From Hirudinaria manillensis (Eukaryota; Annelida; Clitellata; Hirudinida; Hirudinidae), in NCBI GenBank assembly GCA_034509925.1, contig CM067530.1, positions 9,434,501 to 9,498,500 of the forward strand: DNA of 64,000 bases, written 5' to 3'. Below, one piece after another: positions 45,463 to 59,142 of the stretch (position 1 is the stretch's first letter; every line of letters begins with the position of its first letter). A program made the position numbers and the translations under genes. The notes beneath the pieces are model-generated. The model had not been told where the DNA came from, searched no databases, and worked only from the letters and a program-made list of their open reading frames with translations.

Positions 45463-45797
45463 TCTCAATAATGAACTAATACCAGTTATCACTGAATTTA
45501 ATGCAACCATTAAAATGCCCTTTGTGATACTTATAGGGCTCAGGAGAAGAAATTATCCATCTTCAGAAGGACCTTTGGAGGCATGATTCTGACTAAACTT
45601 AGATTTATTGTTCATGATCTACCTCTTTATACCAGCCAATTAGGTCCTATTTTTTACATTTATATTTACGAGAAGTCCTTTTCTGTTTTTTTTTTACATT
45701 AGCAACAAAAATTTATTCTAACATTTCCAAGAAAACTTGTAACGGTGTTTCTCAATTGTCAAAAGTGAAAATGGTCAGATACACTAATTCATGCACA
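45463..45797. other. Convergent 3' region, FKBP6 / PSMC3
   Basis: Short tail-to-tail spacer. It contains a minus-strand AATAAA at 45717-45712, about 80 bases past the PSMC3 stop, the likely PSMC3 polyadenylation signal. Confidence 0.5.
45712..45717 (-). terminator. Polyadenylation signal AATAAA of PSMC3
   Basis: Read on the minus strand, the canonical hexamer lies 81 bases beyond the stop codon at 45800-45798. Confidence 0.5.
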
Positions 45798-48411
<2,614 letters not shown>

Positions 48412-49378
48412 GTTGTTTTGGTTTGCGCAAAGAATAAAGATCGCTATAAAAACATAAGCAGCGTTATGGAGACTTGCAGAATCAAAGTCACTATACACTG
48501 TTAAATTTAATTGACATTGTTTTTTAAAATATTAAATTTTTATTAAATATCTACGTAATAAAATTACTTGATAATATTTGAAAGCTTTAATGTTTCTTAA
48601 GAAGCCTAAAGACATAGCGTCAGAATGGTCATATAAACTTAATTGAGTTAAATAGATAAGTTCTATAAGTTTCAAGATCATCGGTGATAGTCCGCCAAAT
48701 TTTCAGCCTTACATTAAATTCCTGCGTCATGGTGTGGATCATGTTGTTTTTGAGATGGCCCTGCGAACTTTGCCAGGGCAGGCATGTTTCCGGCTATTTT
48801 CATCTTTAAAATGTGCTCATAGACGGTTTGAAATATTTTTGCTTTTTCGAAACGGATGTGAATAATTATGCCGTCATTATAAAGACGCATTTAGTGTCAG
48901 GCAGATAAACATTTTCTGTTTTTTTTTTTCTTAGGTTTCTTCCTCCTTTGGAGAGAGGACGCAATTCGATGCTAAGATCTGAATGCTGCTCTGCTTTGCG
49001 ACTAAAAATTTGTGGAGAGTCGTGCCAATTCATAATCGAGTTCGTGTGACCAGAGCAACTTAAAACCGCTCGCAACACTAAAAATTAAGGAGCATAACGT
49101 TTGTGAATGAAGTCTGCCTATTCGGAGTAAATTAACAGAGACCTCAGAGTAATTATCTTCATCGTTTGTGAATGTCTTCTCTTACCAACTTCCTTGTACG
49201 CCTAGCTGAAAGTTTGAAATCGATTTAGATTTGGCAATTTCTCCTCGTTTTGACAAAAAGAATCTGTTTTCGCAGCTTTATAACTTATAAAATGTCCGGG
49301 TTGGTAGAATTTCACATGGGTTGTTTATAACAATTTTGAGGTGAACATTTGTAAACATTTTATCGCATAAAATGGCAG
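48412..49378. other. Divergent spacer, PSMC3 / SLP-type adaptor
   Basis: It contains the PSMC3 promoter and probably the first exon(s) of the adaptor gene. I could not find a start exon with the phase needed (two bases left over) to join the exon at 49379. An ATG at about 49292 (MSGLVEF) is out of phase. Confidence 0.4.
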
Positions 49379-52300
49379 GTTTAAAAACTTATTTCGGAAA
49401 AATGCGAACATAAGAGACGAGCCGGGTAATGGTAGGTGTGATTTGAACATTCTAACATTCATGCCTCATTCAAAGCTGTCTTTTGAATATCTCTCGTGAA
49501 CGTCATCCTAATATTTGCAATTTACTTAAGCATTTAAAACGGTTTTATGCATGTCTTATGGCTATCTGATAAATGACTTAATTTGAATTCAGCTTCGCAA
49601 ATACTCAGAGCAAATTATTTGTTGATCCGGTATGACAATTAATGTTAATGCTATGCTTCAAAGTTGACATTCTATTTTTATAACAACTTTGAAGAATTAT
49701 TGATGTCCCAATAATGCAAAGACCAATTCTTCTATTGGCTTAAACAAAAATATTTGAGGTTGTATTGTTACAGGCGAAGTATGAAATATTCTTATACGTG
49801 CATGTTAAAAAGTCCACTGAGATTAATTTCTAATAATTATAATTATATTTAATAATAATAATAATAATAATAAAATGATCACTGTAATTTGGAATTGCAT
49901 GCTATTAACTTAATCTTAATAAGTATTGATGCAAAAGTCTACTTGTGCCCAAATTAGTCACTATTGATCACGTACGAATAATTCAATGAGTGGTTAAACA
50001 TGTGATCAAAACAACATTATCTCAATGCAACGACCCACTATTTCGGTAAAAATCAATCATGTAATAGCATTTACATTAGCTATTAATTATATTAATTGGT
50101 GCATTAAACGTTAGTCACATATCCTGACTTGTCAACAACTTCCTATTTGCAGCAAACAGACGACAGTCAAGCTACGAAGATGGCGAGGTTTGAATTCAGA
50201 AAGGGATTTAGAAACCTATTTTGTATAATTATTGTTCATTATAACTCATCAGGATCTTTACGAGGCAGTGGATCACGCCAGCGAAGATAACAGTGAATAA
50301 GTTTTTTTTTAAATGTTATTTAAAATTATATTTGCAAAAAGGCTAAGACGACGTCGCCGTTAATAGTCGTTCCCAATAGCATTTTAAATAGAACGCAATT
50401 AAATAAATGCAATTTGAGAAAATTTCTTGAGATCTTCGGAATCCTTCCAGGAAAAAAAACCGAGTGTCGATCCCAAGATAATTTGTGTCAGAATGTTTGG
50501 TCACGACTCGTGAGTGACGCACGTCGTAGTTTATTCACTTTTGGACATGAAAATATTATCTGACCAATTTAATATCACTTAATACAAATGTTATTTATGC
50601 CTCTGAAAGAAGGTATAGATCTTAACGCTTACTTCATAGTACTTCAGTGGAACTATTTATGTACTTAACAAGTGGAACCTCCCCCTGCAGTTGAAAGAGG
50701 TCATTTGTCCTTTGTTTGATAACCATACATTACTCAGGAAATGGCATTTGGTTTCTATACGGCTTATTTGATGAGAATAATTATCTTTCAAAACTGCAAA
50801 AATAAGAAATTACATCCCATCACATAATTGTAAGACTGATTTGAGTTATTGAAATGACTGAATCAAAATTAAAAGTGGTTAAAATACGTAAAATGGTGAA
50901 ATATGTTTAACCTCACATTTATCTATATTGGAGAACAACGGACAATTCTGTACCGATGCCCTAGTTAAGATGGCCTGAAGTTTTTATATCTTCGTTACAT
51001 TTAATTAACTGTTTTTATTTTTTCAATTTAATTTTACCCATTGATGATAATAGATTTTGCGACTTTTTTGAGTTTATATTATTTTCATTCCGAATAAAAC
51101 TTAGCTTTTTTCGTTGCATTGACCGAAGAATGATTTGTAATTTCAGGCTCCACTTTCAGTCCTTATCCAGAAGAGACAGTTTGGTCAGAAGGCGAATTTG
51201 ACGAAGAAATAGAAGTAATTTAAAACTTTTTGATATAAAATTCTACCTTTTCTTGAAATATTCCATGAATTACCAGGCTTAAATATTTATTAACACATCT
51301 ATATTGGTGATTACAACATTAGTAAAATATCTAATTATGTATTCATACTGCTAACTGATTAATTTCGATAATAATCACAAATCTCCTAAATATTTGGCCT
51401 CGAGTTGATATTTGTTGAATTGATTTTTAAAACCATTGTTAATTGATGACCCGAGGCATTTTGACAAGCCGCCATTACTTTTTAATGGTGACGGGTGAGT
51501 CACGTGACGCTGATGACATAATTTTCACAGGATATTTATCTCAATGAAAGCGAACTCCAGTCAGGTAAAAAATTGAATTTAATTAATTTTATGATTATGA
51601 TTCATTTTAATTAATTAATTAAATTTTTAATTTACTTTACTTCACACCGACGGAATGTGATGTCTCATTCCAATTTAAGGCACTTAAACCATGCATGGAT
51701 GAGAGAGATGAGAATGGACGGACGAACAGATGAATGGATTAATGGATGATACACATTTTAAAGTGCTAGTGTATCATTTAATGAATTATGTTTTTTTTTG
51801 TTTTTAATAAAATTATTTTAAGTATAAAATTATTTTAACAGCAGGCAAAGACGAGAAAGTGGAGAAGCCAGATGGTCCTCCATTGCCACCAAGGTCACGA
51901 GGTTCCCCTCAAAATCAGAAGGAAACTTCAGTGCCTGCGGTAATTTTTAAACAACCAATGCATGACTTAATAACTATAATAAAGATAATAAAATAATAAT
52001 CAGGAGGTTAAGGTTGATAGCATTGATAACATTTTTGTAAAAAATCAAAATGCACTTCGAACAACTTCCAATCTTCTCTGACAATCTCTGACAACTCCAC
52101 TCCAGCTGCCGCAAAGGACTCAGGCAGCAAACCATCAACAACCACCACTCGTTTCCGACTATAAGAAGCTCAAACGACCAGTTATAGAAGAGAATTCATT
52201 TGAGAACGAGGATTACGAAGAGTTTGACGAGATGACCAAAGATAAGGTAGTTAGGGTTAGGGTTAGGTCAAAGATAAGGTAGTTCAGTTTGACGGTTGCA

Positions 52301-55300
52301 CCGTTTTAAAGTCATCAATGAATCTGAATTTTGAATCTAAAGTTTATTTGTGGCTTCTTGCATCATTTTTCATTTAAAAAAAATTGATTTGACACTTTGT
52401 TTTAGCCGAAGATTGAAGAAGAAGAAGATGATGAAGATGAAGATTCTGATAGTCCAGATTACGAAGCCATCGATTCTCCAGTAAATGAATTAGACATTTT
52501 TCATTAAATTTTAAAGTTTATATCCGAAAAAAAGCCTAGACATCGTGATTTTAATGATATGTTGTTGGAATCGACTAAAATCTAGGTCAGCAAACGGAAA
52601 CCTTTTCAAAAAAAAGGCCAACGTGAACAAGCACCTGCGCCGCCTGTCACGAAAGGCAAACCAATCGAAGTCAAACCAGCACCCACGCTGCCCTTGGTAA
52701 AACGATTATTCTTAATTGATAATATATCTAATAAGAAAATATTTAGCTATCTATTATTTTATTAACTTTATTAACAACTTAACTTAGTTCGTTGTATAAT
52801 TAGATTTGTTTGCGTGACGAGCAATCCTTGAAGAACGATATAACAAAGTCTAATAGGCTGAGAACTATGATTCATTGCTGGTTGTACAATGCCAGCTTTT
52901 TTTTTTAATTCTTTGTTGATTCGTCGTTCAGTTCAGTCTGCCAAACAATGTCAACGGTCCGATTAATACGTGAACAAATTCTTACTTTCAATCCATTCAC
53001 AGCTCTCCAGATCCAGGATGCCTTGCCCACCCGCCCCTCAAGGAAATGATACTAGAGGTCGTTTGGAGTCTTCATTTTTAAAGTTTTAATAATTTTTATG
53101 CAAAGATTTTCCAGCGGCAGCAATTTTTGGAGCTGAGCGTTTGATGTTTTTGAACGTTTATTGAATTCTTTGTACATCCTTATTTGTGCAAGATATGTCA
53201 GTGATAGATATAAATAATAATAAAAATAAAATAATAATAATAAAATAATAATAATAATAACCAGGATTTTTAAAATGGTTCGAAGGGGATTTGGAAAAAG
53301 TATCAAGAGGCGACAAAGATAGGTTGTATTTGTGAACCCCTATGGCTGTGCTAGCAATAAATTAAGGGATATTTAGTTATAACTGTTCTAGATCTCAAAC
53401 TCCACGGCTAGACGTACTACAGAGGAAAGGCTATTGAGAATAGATGGTCCTCATCTCAAGATTGTTCCTTTCAATTTTTTTATCATAATTTTTTTTATTA
53501 CATTCAGTAACATTAGCAAATGAGGATTTAGGTTTTTTACAGAAGACTATGAAATTGTAGAACCGGAAGTCCCCTCAAAAACTGGGATCTCTGGCAAGAT
53601 CAGTGCAGCTTTCAAAACCTATAATCCCATGAAGACATCAAATAAACCATGTTGGTTTAAAACTGAGCCTTTATCTTTAATTTCTTATAATTAATCGATA
53701 ATTTAATTAATTAGCCAAACAATAGTTTAATTTATTAATTTTATGTCACGAGTTGTTCATTTTCAAAAGAGAGGTGCTTAATTTATATCTTAATTACTTT
53801 TATGGAGGTAGCGAAATTTAGTATCAAAAGTGAAAATGAAAAATTTATGCGACTCTTAATTATATCTTATAATGACGTTTAACGTTTAATGACTTTTATG
53901 GTAGTTTCCCGAAAAAAAGATAGGCTTCTTTTTAACCCCTTTTGTAGCAAAGAGTTACAGTTCAACATTTTAAGTTTTATTATTTACAATGTAAAAAAGA
54001 AGACATACTATTGTAATTAATATCAAATGTGATAGATAAAATAAATAAATAAATTTACCTTAAAACAGTACCTCAAATAGCCAATGAAGAAAGGGATGAA
54101 ATATACGAGGAGGCCGAAGATATCCCACTGACTTCGCATAAAAACCCATCAGCTAAAAAACCTGGTTAGTCATTAATGGTAGACATTTGTAGTTGTTAAA
54201 GTGGTACAGTTGTCAATGATAATGATGCCATCTGATCACTTATTCGGATCTATTAATTATATTACCAAGCAAGCGTAACTCTGACAACATTGCTTTTAGA
54301 ACTTCCTGTCAGAGTTGTTGCACCGGCTAAGTCTGCCTCAGACAATGGTGAGTCGAACAGTAATAATACACAACCTCTACATTTATCTCAATCATAAATG
54401 GTTTCGAAAGCACATCGTAGTTTCATTGATTGGCAGAAGAAATTTACGAACCTGAAGACCAGCAGCCAATTGTTTCCAATTTCCCGAGGAAACATTCCGG
54501 AACAGCTTTCGACTCTTTGCCATCCAGAAAATTCCTGCAAACACTAGGTTTATTCATGCTCCGTCACCATCCATATCCATCCATCCGCTCACCGAATGCT
54601 GTCAAAGAAATACAAACAAAATGAAATCCAGTAGCAGTATTAGAATTAACCGAATGTTAACTAATTACCAAAAAATGTCTTTAACCCAAACAGCTATTCC
54701 TGACGAAAAACCGAAGCCCACGTTAAAGTTGAGTCCAACCCCCAGAAGAAACAAACCACTGCCCCCAGAACCCGAAAGGCAATGTTGGTCCCTTTACTTT
54801 GCAATGATATTTTCCGCTGTCAATTTTAGAATCATTATATTTTGCAATTCACGATTGATTTTCTTAAGACCATCGTACATTTTTTTTCGCTTGCTAGTAC
54901 GTTAATAAATGAATTAGGTTACTAATTGATATGCATAAATACACCCGCATTATTCTTAAAGCAATTATTTATTAACAAAGCGAAACATTTACAACAAAGT
55001 GAAGAGCCCGGAGAACATTAAAATTAAAGGTCACGAGTGGCCCTTTTAATATAATATAATATAATCGTTTTCTCGTGAGTAGGTTACTAGTTCCAGTGCT
55101 TGCAACAATTCATGATTCACTACTCACTCAACAGGCTCCTATGAAATTGAAGATGACTCACCTCCACCTCAACTGCCAGTCAGTAAAAAACCCAAAAACA
55201 CTTCGAAACCTTCGAATGACTTTCAGAAGGTCAAACCTGTTGAAGAGAATCCAGCAGTGAAATTGAAACATCGGGCAATTCCCTATACTCACGTCACGCT

Positions 55301-58300
55301 AAAGAACAAAGATGCAGGTGAGCAGAATGGCGGGTACTATTGCAGACGATAACTGCTTGTTAATACTGTGTAATTTCACAAATGTCTCATTGTTGCTAAA
55401 GTTTAAATTCTCAGAAAAAAAATTTTTTAAAATGCCGCAGGAGCTATGTTCTATCGTGAGACAAGCCCTAAAATGATGATTCATTATTTTTCATTTTTGG
55501 ATGCCCATCCAAAGTATCATTTGTTTAATGAGAGACCAAAAAAAGGACCTAGTTATTATAGGCGACACTTTTTACTGTCAATGAAATTGAGGAGTAATTG
55601 AGGAGAGTTTTCGAGCTGAAACAAATGACGAATCGAAAATATTAATCACTTAATGAATAGCACCCTGAGCTGGGCTTGACTTCTATCCACAATTACATAT
55701 AATTGATACAAAATTAATTGACCAAATCAATGTTATTCCCATACAAATGGTTCTTATTGAAAGGGATAACTTTCATATTTCACAGAAGATATTTCTCCTT
55801 CCTCGTCTTTAGGGGGAAATGCTCTCAAGCAAAATAAAACTGAAATAAATAAGCCTCTTCCAGAAATCAAACAACCTCCATTATCCAAAGCAGCTCCCTT
55901 TCTTCAGAAACAAAACAAGACGGCTGGAAATAGTTCCGCTGATGATACTGAAGAAGAGCGAACAAGTACTGTTAATCATTTTTCAATTCTGTTGTTTAAA
56001 TAATCTATAATAAATGTCTGATTTCATTTTATAAAATAACCAGAATTACTTCATTAAAAACTAGTATATGCATAATAACGTATTAATATAATTACTTTTA
56101 TAAGTGAATGAAATATTATTAATAGCAAAAGAAAACAACAAACCAATCAGAAATAATTACTGGAAGCATACTCCTCCCAAAATGCCCATCCAAGGTCTCA
56201 ATTCTGATAAGTCATGCTCTTTAAGAATTAATTTAGAAGTAATAAATAACTAACAATAATTAATTATAACTAGTTTAGAATAAGATTTATTAGCTGGAAA
56301 AGTATTAATTGAAAATCCATCTCCCACTAGATAACACAAATGCTCCGGGAAAACCTCCTGCCAAAACCAACTATTCCCTACACTTTCCTCTAAAAGTTCC
56401 TGTTCAGAAATTTGGACAGAAGCAGGATGAAGCTCCAAGTGGTATACTTGAAGAGTCAATCACAATTCAATCGCAAATACAAAATGTATCGAAATTTCTC
56501 TGAACACTCAGCACAGTTTTTTGAACAGTTTTTCCTCGGATTCATTTATTTCTTCGAATAATGCATATTCATTAACTTAAAACAAATTTTCTATAGCAAA
56601 CGAAGAGAACTCCATCTTGGCGGATGCCAGAAACAAACTGAAAGCTTTTGAAAGCACTCTAGTCAAGGAGGACGATGACAATAGGACCGTTGAAAAAAGA
56701 TTCCAAGGGATCACAACAAAGCAGCCCAATAAAGGATATGCGCCCCCTTCGGACTCCGTTTCTCCCTACAGCATAGAACAGCGGGGAAAAAACTTCTCCA
56801 CGATTCCAGACTCTAAGAATCAGAAAGAACGGGGAAGCAAAACGCCACCATCTGAGAAGGTATTGCCAAAGTCAGACGCGAAATCTCATATATCCGAATT
56901 AATGAACAAATTAGAAAAACAAGTCTCCCTTACTAAAGTAATACAGCCAAATTCTGTCTCGAAACACGAGTCCAAAAATTCCCCTGTAGTCGCTCAAAAG
57001 AACCGACCACCGCTAAATGGCCTCTCTGGGGAAAAGAATGTCGCAGGGAAATTTTTTAAAGACAAAAATGGATATGAAAGTGACAGCTCATTACAGAAAT
57101 GTAAGACGAAATGTCATAGTGACGAGAAACTCGTTAAGGAAGAAGCGCTAAAACAGGCGATTGCCTCGGAAACCAAACCCGGAAAAATCAATTTGAAGCA
57201 TTCAAACACTCATCCGAAATCAGTTTCACCCTCGAAAAGTCCTATTGTTCCATGCAAGCCGAAGATGGTTAGCAAAGCGGTTAAGGGCCTGTTAGTTAAG
57301 AAAGCTTGGTGTAGAATTCTTGCTTGAAAGCGGCGGAGGTCAATAGAAGGATGTAATTCGTTAAGGATTGTTAACAAATTTATTAGTAAATGTTGTCCTT
57401 CGTTTTCTTTGATTGAAAAGATCGATTGGGTTTCAATTTCACATTCAGACTAATCAAGTGATGAAATCATTTTCTGTATTTTCTTGACAATTAACCTTAA
57501 TTAACTTTCACCTTCTGATAAAAATTAATCTAGTTAACTCCATGAAAAAGTTGCATGTTTTCCACATTATTTTCACATCTTTAAAACTCAGCTCTTCATT
57601 TTTCAACTTTTAATATTACCTAGCATTAACAATGACCAATAATATTATCTAACATATTAATATAACAGATATATAGTGCCTAACAATACGAGCCAATAAG
57701 ATACGACACAATATTAATATAAAGCTTCCGGCTTTTTTTGTTTTCTATGCCAGGAGACACCTCGTAAAGATCCTTTAGAGGATTGTTCATGGTACTTGCC
57801 AGAAGTTTCGAGAAATGATGCGGAAAAGAAGCTACGCTCCATTGGAAAGGTAAGCACTTCAAAGCAAGTAACGTATGAACATTCGAAGCATTTCTTCGAC
57901 TGTTCAACAATTATTTCAATAAAAGTTAAGAAAAATAATTCTATAGAAAAGTACTTTGTCAGTTTTTCGAATATTTAGTCTTAATTTCAGTGGTCAAAAT
58001 TGAGGACCCGCTTAATTAAACCTGCTGCGTAGTGACCAATTTTGAGATCATTAAAGAATTACAAAATTATTTGGTAATATTTAATTGCTAATAGCAGCGA
58101 TTATTCAAACAACCACTCAAAATCAGAATAAAAATAAGAAAAAACACGCGCCTGTTTCAGGATGGGACATTTTTGATTCGAAACAGTCAGCGAGGAGCCT
58201 CGCTCACCCCCTACTCACTTTCTCTTCTCCATTTGGATAATGTTTACAACCTTCAGATAAGGAAGCGAAGTGACAACAGATTTGCAATTGGATCAGAGAA

Positions 58301-58551
58301 AGCAGAGGAACAGGTGAAGTATTGTTGTAATAATAGGACTACATGTTGACCATTTTGTCGGTACATTACCATAAATTTCACAATTTTCACTCGCAAGGAA
58401 GTACAATTTTCTTAATACTTGAAGTAAACGAGTTTAAATTATTCCGCAGTCTTTCGCCGACCTAGCGGAAATGGTTTCCTACCATGGAACTAATCCCCTA
58501 ATAATGGATAAGGGAATTAAAATCTATTTTCTCCATCCCGCCGGCAGATGA
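49379..58551 (+). CDS. SLP-76/BLNK-like SH2 adaptor with many tyrosine motifs, 5' end missing
   Basis: Exons 49379-49431, 50153-50187, 50252-50291, 51147-51214, 51531-51564, 51845-51939, 52106-52246, 52406-52480, 52586-52696, 53003-53057, 53543-53650, 54069-54164, 54300-54347, 54437-54547, 54694-54783, 55135-55317, 55786-55965, 56126-56194, 56331-56441, 56597-57267, 57754-57849, 58161-58313, 58450-58551; about 908 residues. The long N-terminal part is acidic, Lys/Pro-rich and disordered. It carries SYED, LYEAV, IYLNE, DYEEF, DYEAI, DYEIV, IYEEA, IYEPE and SYEIE, plus PPLPPRSRG and KPLPPEPER, SH3-ligand types. The SH2 domain spans the last three exons: WYLPEVSRNDAEKKL, DGTFLIRNS (phosphotyrosine-binding Arg), VYNLQI, then ends LHPAGR like the SLP-76 tail. 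SLP-76/BLNK/CLNK scaffold PLC-gamma, Vav and Nck under Syk-type kinases; that role here is inference. The first exon (49379) is the least certain. Confidence 0.85.
52250..52268 (+). repeat. Interstitial telomere-like (TTAGGG)n
   Basis: About three TTAGGG units start within four bases of the splice donor at 52246|52247 of the adaptor gene. They are flanked by two copies of the 16-bp CAAAGATAAGGTAGTT, at 52237-52252 and 52269-52284. Confidence 0.85.
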
Positions 58552-58845
58552 AATGCACCAACAACCAAAGACCCAAAGAATCATTTGCATATTTCGCACT
58601 CCAAACGTATTAATGTTTGTTGTTCCCAGATTTAGTTTCCTGCATTGCCACCGAAATGTTTTTGTCAATTATTAACGTTTTCAATGCCAAAAAAGTCGCT
58701 TTTTCGAACAAATCAGTTGTTTTTTTTTTTGCGAGAAGCATTTTATTATTCTTTCTCAAGTGACCTGTTTAAAAACGAGAAATTCTACATCTTTTTTTTT
58801 TGTTTTTCGATTTTTTTTGTATACAAACATTCAGATTTTATGTCG

Positions 58846-58851
58846 AATAAA
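58846..58851 (+). terminator. Possible polyadenylation signal AATAAA of the adaptor
   Basis: Canonical hexamer about 295 bases after the adaptor stop codon. No closer one seen. Confidence 0.35.
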
Positions 58852-58859
58852 AATTGAAG

Positions 58860-59039
58860 AAAGACGAAAACGAAGGTAAAAACACTGTCGACAGCTCACG
58901 ATCACAACTCAGTAGCGCAAGTGCATTGCTTGATTCAAGTGGCACCTTCAACAACTTAAGAGAGGGAAAAAATCCTCGATCCACAATTTCCGTGCCAGAC
59001 AAACTTCATCGCCAGTTTCAGAAAAGCACATCTTGAAAT
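58860..59039 (+). CDS. Orphan Ser/Lys-rich open frame, possible alternative exon
   Basis: An open stretch after TTGAAG encodes a Ser/Asn/Lys-rich peptide (SSRSQLSSASALLDSSGTF, VPDKLHRQFQKSTS) whose composition resembles the adaptor's disordered part. Its TGA is followed in the same frame by NSSPDYDDDVM and a second stop; SPDYDDD looks like another tyrosine motif. No ATG or upstream splice partner is established, and it lies after the SH2 stop and an AATAAA. It could be an alternative 3' exon, a decayed exon copy, or chance. Confidence 0.25.
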
Positions 59040-59142
59040 TCCTCTCCTGATTACGATGACGATGTCATGTAAGACAAAGAGGCCTCATCTTCCTTCTTGA
59101 AATCTTTTTAAACATCACCCCAGTTCGAGTGCAGACCTCGGA

